A stretch of DNA of 64,000 bases, taken from assembly GCF_001884135.1 (NCBI RefSeq), contig NZ_MAOC01000038.1:1-64000 (forward strand). The letters run 5' to 3'. A program made the position numbers and the translations under genes. This DNA is from Bacillus nitratireducens. GTDB taxonomy: Bacteria; Bacillota; Bacilli; Bacillales; Bacillaceae_G. A model generated the notes under the pieces. That model ran no database searches. It had not been told where the DNA came from and saw only the letters and a program-made list of their open reading frames with translations. Positions 20,762 through 29,102 of the stretch are shown here, in pieces (the first letter of the stretch is position 1; every line of letters starts with the position of its first letter).

Positions 20762-21049
20762 CTATTTCTTAGCTAATTTCATTCCAGCGAACGCCGCTAC
20801 ATATGTCACAATGAAACTAAACAAAGTTAAATATATAAATGAATTTTGCATAGATAGCACCGTGCCACTTGCCTCGAATAAATTCATTACATTTCCAGAT
20901 ACATCAATTCGGAACTTAGAAATTATGTTCATTACAATCATCATAATTGCGTAAGAGCCACTGCATACCGCTAGTGTAATATACATATTAGTAGTCGGTA
21001 ATTCTGCTAACTTTCTACCTGCGCTAAACATAAGGAATAACGGAATCAC
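20762..21049 (-). CDS. Small membrane protein, start uncertain
   Basis: A frame of 95 aa with three hydrophobic segments, ending 12 bp before the TcaA-like gene. The nominal GTG start at 21049 has no ribosome binding site and would sit inside the first membrane span (...GLLLLVIPLFLMFSAG). The frame is open about 45 codons further upstream, overlapping the 51-aa gene in another frame, but contains no ATG, GTG or TTG with a binding site there. Either the start is unusual or a frameshift separates this from an upstream part. Function unknown. Confidence 0.5.
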   Translation of the reverse strand: MIPLFLMFSAGRKLAELPTTNMYITLAVCSGSYAIMMIVMNIISKFRIDVSGNVMNLFEASGTVLSMQNSFIYLTLFSFIVTYVAAFAGMKLAKK

Positions 21050-21081
21050 AAGTAATAATAAACCATAATGGAATCCATCAT

Positions 21082-21237
21082 TTACTTCATCAACCTCTGC
21101 GATATCTGCATTTGCACTTGCATTCCCGTTTTCAATTGAGCAATTTCTTGTGCAATTTGCAACTTCTGCTTTCCTTGTTCTATTCCCTCTTGTAACTTAT
21201 TCATTCCACTACCTAATTTCGTCTGTAAATCTGACAA
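21082..21237 (-). CDS. Small helical protein, 51 aa
   Basis: Starts at a TTG with AGGGAGAGAG upstream. It reads MSDLQTKLGSGMNKLQEG, continues as a Gln/Lys/Leu-rich amphipathic helix and ends SQRLMK. The same opening (LQxKLGxGxxKLQEGIEQGKQKLQ) is familiar from zinc-ribbon proteins of B. cereus, so this may be the N-terminal half of such a protein, now ending early. It is first in a run with the small membrane frame and the TcaA-like gene. Function unknown. Confidence 0.6.
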   Translation of the reverse strand: MSDLQTKLGSGMNKLQEGIEQGKQKLQIAQEIAQLKTGMQVQMQISQRLMK

Positions 21238-21395
21238 GCTAACTCTCTCCCTATAAATATATAGTAATATGCAAAATTAACTTCATATATATTACCATGA
21301 TTTTCTAATTGTGTAATTAGAATTTCATTTTTTCTGTTTTGAGTATTTTTTGTTTATAATGGTAAAGGAAAGAAATCTGTGTACGGAGGAATATT

Positions 21396-23015
21396 ATGCT
21401 ACAACACTCAATTACGAAAGATGAAATTATGATGATTGCGAATGAGTTCGTTCAAGGGCTTGATCCGCAGCAAGTTGCTGATCAGGAGCATGTCGCTACA
21501 GCTCGGCACCTATATCGTAGTGGTGTTGTCTATAACGTTGACTTTGATGGCTATACGCTATCAGGAACTGTAGATGCTGAAGGTAGTGTATATAGCATTC
21601 ACATCCCGATTCGTAATGTCGCTGAAAGCTATTGCGATTGCTTTGCGCCAACGCAATGTGAGCATATGCTTGCTGTGTTACTATCTGCAGCTTCAAGTTT
21701 TGGGCAGGTAGGAGACGTATTAACTTTATTTAAAAATAATACGAAACCTTCCCTTCCTCCTATTCGAACTGCAAGACAAGTATTGCAATCATCAGCTTTT
21801 GAAGAAATGGATTATAAAAGCTGGCACACATACTTTGAAAATGAATTTGAATCATTTAAAAAGGAACAGGCTCGGCTCACTTATAAACAAATGTATTTTC
21901 TTATGAGTCTTTTTACAGACTTCTATACAAAATTAGAACGGAAAGCTCCACGCGTCATTGCTATTCATGAATTATTTAAATTGCACGCGGCACTTTATTG
22001 CTTTCAAAAATTATTAGAAGAAATTCAAGAATTTGAAGCAAACAAACTATATTCTTATCACCAACCAGTTAACGTCGTTCGTCTATTCGTTGATAAAGTT
22101 GAATCTATCGTTAGGGACTTAAAAACAGAAGCGCTTCCGGCGGAATCCGAACCGATTTTACAAGAAACAGCTCGACTCACGCATGAAGTATTCTTCTCTA
22201 TCGATGCCTATACACAAGAGCGATTCTTCATTTATCGTCACATATGGGGTGAATTGTTAAGAACAGAGGCACAGCTAAAAGAAGAAGAAACACGGATCGA
22301 TACTAAAATTAATCCACTTTCCAAAGCATTAGCCTCTTCTCATCTGCTCTTTTTAAATAATGAAGATTTATTGGCAATGGAATTACTCGAAAAACAGCCT
22401 GCTTCTGTCGTAAGCCTTTATTTTTATTGGTTAGAAGAGTTATTAGGTGCAATGCAGTGGGATCGCGGGAAAAACTGGCTTTCCTTTACGTATAAACAAG
22501 TAAAGAAAACAATACTCGAACAAGAAAATACCGTCTTCATACAAGATATCGTTCGGTTATTTGTAATGATGTATGAAACGTATGCAACACACACGAATGA
22601 ACAAGCTGGATTAGAAATGATTTTACAAGAACTCCTGCCGTATAGTTTCGCAAATTACGAACAATACGTACTAGCGAAGAAACAATACCGTGCATGGGCA
22701 GAACTTCACCTCTTATTTGGATTTGAGGCAATCGAACTTTTGAAAGAACCATTGAAAGATATTGAAAAAGAAGCGCCTGAAGCAGCACTTCCTCTTTATC
22801 ACCTTGCCGCAACAGAAGCAATTGAAGAACGGAATCGCAAATCATACAGACGTGCCGTTCGTTACTTAAAGAAATTACGTATGCTTTATAAACGACTGAA
22901 ACGAACTGATGAATGGGATACCTTCATTATTCACATTGCTAATTTACATTCACGTCTGCGCGCACTACAAGAGGAATTACGGAAAGGAAAATTAATCGAT
23001 GATCATACAAACTGA
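21396..23015 (+). CDS. SWIM zinc-finger protein (YwqB-like)
   Basis: A 539-aa protein. A SWIM motif CDCFAPTQCEHMLAVL (CxCx5CxH) lies near residue 75; the rest is a long helical protein rich in Leu, Glu and Lys. SWIM domains bind DNA or protein partners. It overlaps the following SNF2 helicase gene by 17 bp, so the two are translated together. The B. subtilis ywqB-ywqA pair has the same order. The start follows ACGGAGGAAT. A joint role in DNA repair or chromatin-like remodelling is inferred, not shown. Confidence 0.87.
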   Translation: MLQHSITKDEIMMIANEFVQGLDPQQVADQEHVATARHLYRSGVVYNVDFDGYTLSGTVDAEGSVYSIHIPIRNVAESYCDCFAPTQCEHMLAVLLSAASSFGQVGDVLTLFKNNTKPSLPPIRTARQVLQSSAFEEMDYKSWHTYFENEFESFKKEQARLTYKQMYFLMSLFTDFYTKLERKAPRVIAIHELFKLHAALYCFQKLLEEIQEFEANKLYSYHQPVNVVRLFVDKVESIVRDLKTEALPAESEPILQETARLTHEVFFSIDAYTQERFFIYRHIWGELLRTEAQLKEEETRIDTKINPLSKALASSHLLFLNNEDLLAMELLEKQPASVVSLYFYWLEELLGAMQWDRGKNWLSFTYKQVKKTILEQENTVFIQDIVRLFVMMYETYATHTNEQAGLEMILQELLPYSFANYEQYVLAKKQYRAWAELHLLFGFEAIELLKEPLKDIEKEAPEAALPLYHLAATEAIEERNRKSYRRAVRYLKKLRMLYKRLKRTDEWDTFIIHIANLHSRLRALQEELRKGKLIDDHTN

Positions 23016-25755
23016 AGTAACAATTAGGCTCCAGCACGTTAGTCAAGGTTGGTTCCTTTGGGGAGAAGATGATAGCGGTGCTCCCTTATCCGTAGCAATT
23101 TGGAAACAAAATGCATTCACATGGCACTCTACTTCCTTCTACGGCACTTTTCTAAAAGAAGCAACGTATGAAGGTAAACAAGGCGTTATGCTAACGAATG
23201 TGCAAGCATTTGAATACATCGCAAATAAACCGATGAACTCATTTGCAAATATGCAAATGAATGGTCCTATTACAGCACTTACAAAGGATGCAAATGAATT
23301 ATGGGACGCTTTCGTAAGTGGAAGCTTCGTACCCGATATGGGGCGTTGGTCGCAGCAGCCATCTTGGAAAGTGCAGAATACCCCAATTGAAGATGACACG
23401 TTAGCATCACTTTTCACTTCAGCGGTGAACGAAAGTATTTTGCAAGATAGTCGCTCAAATGATGGCTGGGAAGATGCAAAGAGACTATATGAACATTACG
23501 ACTTTACGAAAAGACAATTGGAAGCAGCACTACATGAAGAAGATTGGCTTCGAAAAATTGGTTACATTGAAGATGATCTTCCATTTATAGTTGGATTAAG
23601 ACTTCAAGAACCACAAGAAGAATTTGAAATGTGGAAGCTCGAAACAATCGTTACGCCAAAACGTGGTGCGCATCGCATATATGTATATGAGAATATCGAT
23701 TCCTTGCCAAAAAGATGGCACGATTACGAAGAACGTATTCATGAAACACAAGAAGGATTCAGTAAGCTCGTACCGTGGCTAAAAGAGGACGACAAGTTCA
23801 GGGAAGAACTCTTTGAAACAGAAGCTTGGAACTTCTTAACCGAAGCAAGTAATGAATTACTCGCAGCAGGTATTACAATTTTACTACCATCATGGTGGCA
23901 AAATTTAAAAGCAACAAAACCGAAGTTACGTGTACAGCTGAAGCAAAGTACAGCACAAACACAATCTTTCTTCGGCATGAATACGCTCGTTAATTTCGAC
24001 TGGCGCATTTCAACGGACGGAATTGATTTATCAGAAAGCGAATTTTTTGAACTTGTTGAGCAGAACAAACGCCTTTTCAATTTAAATGGTCAATGGATGA
24101 GACTTGATCCTGCTTTTATTGAAGAAGTAAAAAAACTAATGAACCGTGCAGATAAATATGGACTAGAAATGAAAGACGTGTTGCAGCAACATTTATCTAG
24201 CACCGCGGAAACAGAAATTGTAGAAGACGATAGTCCGTTTACCGATATTGAAATCGAACTAGATGGATATTATGAAGAGCTTTTCCAAAAACTTCTGCAC
24301 ATTGGAGATATTCCAAAAGTAGATGTACCCTCTTCGCTACAAGCAACACTCCGTCCATATCAACAACACGGCATTGAATGGTTGCTATACTTACGAAAGC
24401 TTGGATTTGGAGCATTATTAGCCGATGATATGGGACTTGGAAAAAGTATTCAAACGATAACTTACTTACTATACGCTAAAGAAAACAATCTCCAAACAGG
24501 ACCTGCATTAATTGTTGCACCAACATCAGTCCTTGGAAATTGGCAAAAAGAATTTGAGCGTTTCGCACCAAATTTACGTGTTCAATTACATTACGGGGGT
24601 AACCGAGCTAAGGATGAGTCATTTAAAGACTTCCTTCAATCAGCAGATGTTGTATTAACTTCTTATGCATTAGCTCAGCTTGATGAAGAAGAACTTAGTA
24701 CCTTATGCTGGGATGCCGTTATTTTAGATGAAGCTCAAAATATAAAAAACCCACATACGAAACAGTCGAAAGCAGTAAGGAACCTACAAGCAAATCACAA
24801 AATTGCTTTAACCGGTACACCAATGGAAAACCGACTTGCTGAGCTTTGGTCTATTTTCGACTTTATCAATCATGGGTATCTCGGAAGCTTAGGACAATTC
24901 CAGCGCCGCTTCGTCACACCGATTGAAAAGGACCGTGATGAAGGAAAAATCCAGCAAGTACAACGATTTATCTCGCCATTTTTACTGCGTCGTACGAAGA
25001 AAGATCAAACAGTCGCATTAAACTTACCAGATAAACAAGAACAGAAAGCTTATTGTCCACTAACTGGTGAACAGGCTTCCTTATATGAACAACTTGTTCA
25101 AGATACATTACAAAATGTAGAAGGATTAAGCGGAATTGAAAGACGCGGATTTATATTACTTATGCTGAACAAGCTAAAACAAATTTGTAACCATCCGGCC
25201 CTTTATTTAAAAGAAGAAGAACCACAAGATATCATCGAACGCTCTATGAAAACAAAAACGGTAATGGAGCTCATCGAAAATATAAAAGAGCAAAATGAAA
25301 GTTGCCTAATCTTCACTCAATACATTGGTATGGGGAACATGCTAAAACATGTGCTAGAAGAACATTTCGGTCAGCGTGTCCTCTTCTTAAACGGTAGTGT
25401 ACCGAAGAAAGAACGTGACAAGATGATCGAGCAGTTCCAAAACGGAACGTATGACATCTTCATCTTATCATTAAAGGCCGGCGGAACAGGATTGAACTTA
25501 ACTGCTGCCAACCATGTCATTCACTATGACCGCTGGTGGAATCCAGCTGTAGAAAACCAAGCAACAGACCGTGCATATCGCATCGGTCAAAAACGCTTCG
25601 TTCACGTTCATAAACTCATTACAACAGGAACGCTTGAAGAGAAAATTGATGAAATGTTAGAAAGAAAACAATCATTAAACAACGCCGTCATTACAAGCGA
25701 CAGTTGGATGACCGAACTATCAACAGACGAACTAAAAGAATTACTTGGCGTATAA
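22999..25755 (+). CDS. SNF2/SWI2-family DNA helicase (YwqA-like)
   Basis: A 918-aa ATP-dependent DNA translocase. The N-terminal half is a family-specific domain. The SNF2 ATPase follows with Walker A DDMGLGKSIQT near residue 475, DEAQ box (VILDEAQNIKN) near 575, LTGTPMENRL near 607, FLLRRTK near 660 and the C-terminal helicase motifs SLKAGGTGLNLT and DRWWNPAVENQATDRAYRIGQ near 825-865. Translation is coupled to the SWIM gene. The stop codon lies in the ATAAA of a bcr1-like repeat. The biochemical class is clear; the cellular role is not. Confidence 0.93.
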   Translation: MIIQTEVTIRLQHVSQGWFLWGEDDSGAPLSVAIWKQNAFTWHSTSFYGTFLKEATYEGKQGVMLTNVQAFEYIANKPMNSFANMQMNGPITALTKDANELWDAFVSGSFVPDMGRWSQQPSWKVQNTPIEDDTLASLFTSAVNESILQDSRSNDGWEDAKRLYEHYDFTKRQLEAALHEEDWLRKIGYIEDDLPFIVGLRLQEPQEEFEMWKLETIVTPKRGAHRIYVYENIDSLPKRWHDYEERIHETQEGFSKLVPWLKEDDKFREELFETEAWNFLTEASNELLAAGITILLPSWWQNLKATKPKLRVQLKQSTAQTQSFFGMNTLVNFDWRISTDGIDLSESEFFELVEQNKRLFNLNGQWMRLDPAFIEEVKKLMNRADKYGLEMKDVLQQHLSSTAETEIVEDDSPFTDIEIELDGYYEELFQKLLHIGDIPKVDVPSSLQATLRPYQQHGIEWLLYLRKLGFGALLADDMGLGKSIQTITYLLYAKENNLQTGPALIVAPTSVLGNWQKEFERFAPNLRVQLHYGGNRAKDESFKDFLQSADVVLTSYALAQLDEEELSTLCWDAVILDEAQNIKNPHTKQSKAVRNLQANHKIALTGTPMENRLAELWSIFDFINHGYLGSLGQFQRRFVTPIEKDRDEGKIQQVQRFISPFLLRRTKKDQTVALNLPDKQEQKAYCPLTGEQASLYEQLVQDTLQNVEGLSGIERRGFILLMLNKLKQICNHPALYLKEEEPQDIIERSMKTKTVMELIENIKEQNESCLIFTQYIGMGNMLKHVLEEHFGQRVLFLNGSVPKKERDKMIEQFQNGTYDIFILSLKAGGTGLNLTAANHVIHYDRWWNPAVENQATDRAYRIGQKRFVHVHKLITTGTLEEKIDEMLERKQSLNNAVITSDSWMTELSTDELKELLGV

Positions 25756-25858
25756 ATTGAAACTTTAATCAGTGGGGGGTTCCATCCCCCACTGATTATT
25801 AGTCCTCACCAATCTGTTTTTTTACGGGCAGCAAGGCTCCCACAAATAGCGGGATAAA
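25752..25858. repeat. bcr1-like repeat, copy 3
   Basis: A 107-bp element with ATAAA at both ends (25752-25756 and 25854-25858). The stem arms AATCAGTGGGGG / CCCCCACTGATT are perfect, and a GC-rich far end reads ACGGGCAGCAAGGCTCCC. This is the longest of the three copies in the window. The left ATAAA contains the TAA stop of the SNF2 gene. Confidence 0.78.
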
Positions 25859-25860
25859 CA

Positions 25861-25899
25861 AAAAAGGAGCAGATCTCGAAATGAGATTAGCTCCTTTTT
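25861..25899. terminator. Bidirectional terminator
   Basis: AAAAAGGAGC / GCTCCTTTTT hairpin with inner ATCTC / GAGAT pairs, between the SNF2 and VanZ genes. Confidence 0.88.
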
Positions 25900-26372
25900 C
25901 TATGCCAAAACCAATTACTTATTATAATTCCTGTTAACCCGCCGCACGTATCGAGCAATGAATCCTGCCACATCGGTGTACGGCCTCCTGTTAACCCTTG
26001 ATGAATTTCATCAAATATTGCATATCCCGCAACGAAAAGAAGTGCATATATAAAGCACCTTTTTCTCGAGTAACCAGATTTATAAAAAGCATAATACGTC
26101 AATGAGCCGAGTATAAAGAACACCGTAAAATGAGCACCTTTACGAAGGAAAAACTCGATAAAACCACCTACACCTTTATTTGCGATACTAACAGGTGTAC
26201 CTCCACCATAATCGATAGATACCCCTGAAAAATGCTCTTTCACAAACTCAACATTTGCGGATTGCTCAATATCCGAGCGCATATCCTGTTTTTTATATGG
26301 CTGTGCTGAGGAATAGAAAATAATCCCCATCCATACTAATACAGGAATCCAAAATAACCATTTACGATTCAT
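25887..26372 (-). CDS. VanZ-family membrane protein
   Basis: A 161-aa protein with four hydrophobic segments. The VanZ family pattern is visible: WMGIIFYSSAQPY near residue 15, RKGAHFTVFFILGSLTYY near 80, and DEIHQGLTGGRTPMWQDSLLDTCGG near 120-145. Family members include the teicoplanin-resistance accessory VanZ, but most are of unknown role in the cell envelope. The C-terminal codons lie in the terminator region. Start follows a GAGGGG site. Confidence 0.87.
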   Translation of the reverse strand: MNRKWLFWIPVLVWMGIIFYSSAQPYKKQDMRSDIEQSANVEFVKEHFSGVSIDYGGGTPVSIANKGVGGFIEFFLRKGAHFTVFFILGSLTYYAFYKSGYSRKRCFIYALLFVAGYAIFDEIHQGLTGGRTPMWQDSLLDTCGGLTGIIISNWFWHRKRS

Positions 26373-26483
26373 TCTTCCGTAAGCCCCTCTCTTGCTCTAT
26401 TAAGAGTACCAAAAAAAAGAAAAAATTTCACGCCAAAACATGACATTTACTCCCTATTTATAAAGTGAAAGTGGGTGATAAAC

Positions 26484-26708
26484 ATGGCAGTTGAAACGAT
26501 CGTTATGGACTTAACTTTACGTCTCGTATTAAACGGTGGATTAGACAAGAACGGAAAAACAGTTTTTAAGAACAAGCAATTCAAACATGTTAAAACAAAT
26601 GCAGATTTATGGAAAGTACATGCTGTAGCACGTGCTCTTGCTTCATTACAAGGATCACCACTTCATGCTGTACAACTTGTTAGCACGTCAGATCTATATA
26701 ACCTATAA
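26484..26708 (+). CDS. DUF1659-family protein
   Basis: A 74-aa protein reading MAVETIVMDLTLRLVLNGGLD, then KTVFKNKQFKHVKTNADLWKVHAVARALASLQ, the DUF1659 pattern. The frame begins at a GTG at 26475 that is part of the probable binding site, so the ATG at 26484 is preferred. In Bacillus, DUF1659 genes are usually followed by a DUF2922 gene. The next frame here is the broken remnant of one. Function unknown. Confidence 0.82.
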   Translation: MAVETIVMDLTLRLVLNGGLDKNGKTVFKNKQFKHVKTNADLWKVHAVARALASLQGSPLHAVQLVSTSDLYNL

Positions 26709-26729
26709 ATAAAAAGGAGGGAATAACGC

Positions 26730-26914
26730 ACGCAAGTACTAGAGTTAATTTTCGTGAAGGAAGATGGAAAAACACTTGTTTTTTTATCGATAATCCCATC
26801 ACACCCATAAATGTACAAGTAGTAAATCAAGTAATGGATACAATTCTTTCTTCATCTGTTTTTTTACCTGTATTTCCTTCAATGAATTTCCCAAACCGAA
26901 TTATTTTTAGCTAA
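26730..26914 (+). pseudogene. Broken DUF2922-like gene
   Basis: A good ribosome binding site AAGGAGGGAATA (26714-26725) follows the DUF1659 gene, but the expected ATG is ACG (26730). The frame reads TQVLELIFVKEDGKTLVFLS and then meets a stop. Shifting frame near a T-run at about 26780 continues with DNPITPINVQVVNQVMDTIL..., the DUF2922 pattern, to a TAA at 26914. The C-terminus also departs from the family. So the gene has a lost start codon and a frameshift. This is seen directly; the family assignment is from memory of DUF1659-DUF2922 pairs. Confidence 0.72.
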
Positions 26915-26993
26915 ACCATCTTTATAATTTTTTTTAAACAATGATACAATAGTTTAAAATTTCATTATGAATTACGAAAGAAGGTATTGGGAA

Positions 26994-27608
26994 ATGCAAA
27001 AAAACAACGATAGAAAAATTAAAGAAAAGCGTTGTTTAAATTTATTTGATCTATCGAAAAAAGTGGAACCTAAAAAAATAGAGTTAGAAGAAATTGATAT
27101 TTCGTTTCCTGTAGTACAAATCGAAAATGGTTTTTATCTTCACAATGTATTAGCAAATGAAATCGAAAAAATATTATTAATTCTTGATAATCAACGAAAA
27201 AAAAATAGGACCTTATACGAAAAAGAAAAAAAGAAAAATGAAGAGTTACAAAATGAGTTAGATGCTTTGAAAGAGCGTTGGAGTAAATTCGAAGAATACC
27301 AACAAGAAGGTGTTGGTAGGCCTAAGGTTACAGACGAAAAAACATTAGAAATTGCACATAAATATTTAATGGCTAATGCAAAAGAAACAAAAGATAATAA
27401 ACGCAAAGTTAATTACATGAAAACATTCAGATACATGCAAGAAAATTACGGATATGATGGTTCCCATGTTTCTTTAAGGGATGCATTAAGAGAATATCAT
27501 GCAAATCTAAAAGCAAAAGGGAAACTAAAGATAGATGATTCAGTCATCATCGGATTAGCAGTCCAAAAAACAATGAGAAATAAAATAAACGAATCCAAAA
27601 GCGAATAG
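26994..27608 (+). CDS. Hypothetical protein with coiled coil and possible HTH
   Basis: A 204-aa protein, highly charged. A coiled-coil segment (residues about 60-105, KKNRTLYEKEKKKNEELQNELDALKERW) is followed by GRPKVTDEKTLEIAHKYLMANAKE, which resembles the hinge and HTH of resolvase-like proteins. The C-terminus is basic and helical. The frame opens 9 codons earlier, but AGAAGG precedes the ATG at 26994. It sits in a region of broken genes and is followed by a broken frame 16 bp on. I cannot assign a family; a plasmid or phage origin is possible. Confidence 0.6.
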   Translation: MQKNNDRKIKEKRCLNLFDLSKKVEPKKIELEEIDISFPVVQIENGFYLHNVLANEIEKILLILDNQRKKNRTLYEKEKKKNEELQNELDALKERWSKFEEYQQEGVGRPKVTDEKTLEIAHKYLMANAKETKDNKRKVNYMKTFRYMQENYGYDGSHVSLRDALREYHANLKAKGKLKIDDSVIIGLAVQKTMRNKINESKSE

Positions 27609-27624
27609 TCAGAGGTGATAAATA

Positions 27625-27879
27625 ATGGCTCACACAAGAAATAGTGGTAGTTGGGCAAGGAAACTGAAAAATATTCGAAATCCTGAAGCGTTACCGCCAG
27701 TTATCATAAGAGCGATATGATCACGTTATGACCGCGAGCAATCGCCACAGAAGATATACGGAATGTTAAAAAAGGAAAGACAGCTTATTGCTAGTTATGA
27801 AATTGTAGAAGCCTATATCGAGCAAGTAGTAAAACCTTATTACAAAAAGAAAGGGAGAATTAAACCTCCCACTTTTTGA
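27625..27879 (+). pseudogene. Gene with internal in-frame TGA
   Basis: AGAGGTGATAAATA precedes an ATG. The frame runs 31 codons (MAHTRNSGSWARKLKNI..., ending IIRAI) to a TGA at 27718-27720. It then continues with protein-like sequence in the same frame (SRYDREQSPQKIYGMLKKER...) for 52 more codons to 27879. One point mutation (for example from TGG or CGA) explains it. It is probably co-transcribed with the gene before it. The end overlaps the convergent zinc-ribbon gene. Family not recognised. Confidence 0.6.
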
Positions 27880-28045
27880 GACAGTCAGGGCATTGCCATT
27901 GCATGATTCTATCAATTGCGATGTGTGTGATTCCTATTTTTCTAGTGAAATGAGTTGCGTTATAGGATTTTTGTGATTCTTTAGGGATCGGATCACCTTG
28001 CAAATTAGCGTTGCAATGAGGACAAAATTCTTTGCTATCGTTCAT
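27860..28045 (-). CDS. Small double-CxxC zinc-ribbon protein
   Basis: A 61-aa protein starting MNDSKEFCPHCNANLQGDP. CPHC at residues 8-11 and CPDC near 53-56 would together bind one zinc. The frame is open 24 codons further upstream, but CAAGGAGGTG lies 6 nt before the ATG at 28045. It stands alone between broken genes. Function unknown; the sequence looks intact. Confidence 0.72.
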   Translation of the reverse strand: MNDSKEFCPHCNANLQGDPIPKESQKSYNATHFTRKIGITHIAIDRIMQWQCPDCLKKWEV

Positions 28046-28107
28046 GTAATTCACCTCCTTGTTTTTCGGTGTGAGTGTTGTGTCTGAGTATAAATTTGAT
28101 AAAAATA

Positions 28108-28145
28108 AAAAAGACAAGTTCCTTCCAAGAACTTGTCTTTAAATA
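28108..28145. terminator. Hairpin, possible bidirectional terminator
   Basis: AAAGACAAGTTC / GAACTTGTCTTT, with A-rich and T-rich flanks. Confidence 0.7.
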
Positions 28146-28191
28146 ATAACTTTTGATTTAAGTATCTAAATTATATGTAGATTAGATTTAT

Positions 28192-28240
28192 TCAATCCTT
28201 TTGGTGCGACCAACACCGAGAGGATTTTTTTATTTTTTTG
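28192..28240 (+). terminator. Imperfect terminator-like hairpin
   Basis: AATCCT / AGGATT and an inner GGTG / CACC, followed by TTTTTTTATTTTTTT. There is no clear plus-strand gene upstream for it to serve, so it may end a lost gene or a small RNA. Confidence 0.45.
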
Positions 28241-28324
28241 ACGGAATTATTATACCATAAATTTCGTTTTTTATTCAATTCAATGTAGTTATAGTTTTGT
28301 TTTATCATAAGGTTTTAATTTTTG

Positions 28325-28395
28325 TCCACAGTTTAACGAAAATCAGCTCAGTTTAGCGAAGTATCAGCTTAGTCTAGCGAAAGGGTAGTTTCGTT
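28325..28395. repeat. Short degenerate tandem repeats
   Basis: About two and a half units of 21-22 bp. On the minus strand the units read CTTTCGCTAGACTAAGCTGA and CTTCGCTAAACTGAGCTGA. These resemble the first half of the 42-bp units at 30680 (CTTTGTTAGATAAAGCTGAT) and so may be of common origin. Confidence 0.5.
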
Positions 28396-28424
28396 TGACG
28401 AGAGGTCAAATTGTTTTGAGGAAG

Positions 28425-28647
28425 GGATAGCCCTCGTTCTTCCATCATTTCGACTAAATCACGAAAACTAAGGTTGTACCGTAGGTACCATCTCACGGTT
28501 AATAAAATAATATCCGGTTGATAATGTTTCCACTTGAATGGATTTTGTTCTTCCATACCAATCACATCCTTTTTTAGAGTACCAGTATCAGTATGTCCAA
28601 GTTTAGGAGATTTCTTACAAGCGTTTTGGAGCGTTTGCACCAGAACC
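28425..28647 (-). mobile_element. IS6-family (IS240-like) remnant, 5' end only
   Basis: The minus strand begins at 28647 with GGTTCTGGTGCAAACG, an IS240-type terminal inverted repeat. It runs into the transposase N-terminus: MEEQNPFKWKHYQPDIILLT and on through WYLRYNLSFRDLVEMMEERGLSL (start at 28556). Similarity stops after GLSL, near 28428, and the frame then runs through unrelated sequence to 28374. So about 220 bp of the element survive; the catalytic DDE core and the other end are gone. Confidence 0.85.
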
Positions 28648-28687
28648 GAAAAAACTGTATCTGAAGTTCATATTACTCCGTAAATCA

Positions 28688-28727
28688 AAAAGACGAATCT
28701 GCATCATTTTGCAGATTCGTCTTTTTT
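28688..28727 (-). terminator. Terminator overlapping the end of the DUF4359 gene
   Basis: GACGAATCTGCA / TGCAGATTCGTC hairpin with a T-rich tail on the minus strand. The 5' arm encodes the last residues (DESAK) and the stop codon falls in the hairpin. Confidence 0.88.
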
Positions 28728-29102
28728 CTTCGGCATTTCAATCGGGATAAAGATCTTTGAAAAACCAACGCAAACATATTTATAATTTTCCCCACCTAAA
28801 TCAAACTCTGTCTTATATGTTGAGAAGAAAATATAATCATTTCGCTTTGTATAATGATCGATTAATAGCCCAACTTGTGGCTCAACATACTTTTTCGCCA
28901 ACTTCTTACCAGCAGATGCTAAATCACCAAGGAGACCATCCTGGTTTTCTTTTTCAATCTCATTTAGCTTCTTACTTGCATCATTACGTTTCATAAACTG
29001 CTTCGCTGCCCAATCCGTATATTCCCCTTTACTTGGGTTACTGTTTGCTAAATAAACTAGGAGAACAACAACAAGAGCCATAATAATATACTTTTTCTTC
29101 AT
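28704..29102 (-). CDS. DUF4359 family exported protein
   Basis: A 132-aa protein with one N-terminal membrane anchor (MKKKYIIMALVVVLLVYLANSNPS). The extracytoplasmic domain has YTDWAAKQF near residue 28 and ends with VGFSKIFIPIEMPKKKDESAK, the DUF4359 pattern. It looks intact although both neighbours are broken. Translation ends inside the terminator hairpin. Function unknown. Confidence 0.8.
   Translation of the reverse strand: MKKKYIIMALVVVLLVYLANSNPSKGEYTDWAAKQFMKRNDASKKLNEIEKENQDGLLGDLASAGKKLAKKYVEPQVGLLIDHYTKRNDYIFFSTYKTEFDLGGENYKYVCVGFSKIFIPIEMPKKKDESAK

Noticed and set aside
27625-27879. Selenocysteine at the internal TGA
   Set aside because: No sign of a selenoprotein family or SECIS-like hairpin, and the neighbours are also broken genes.
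28374-28640. Complete small gene of 88 aa
   Set aside because: It is the IS6 transposase start run into unrelated sequence; the first 28 codons lie in the insertion sequence end.
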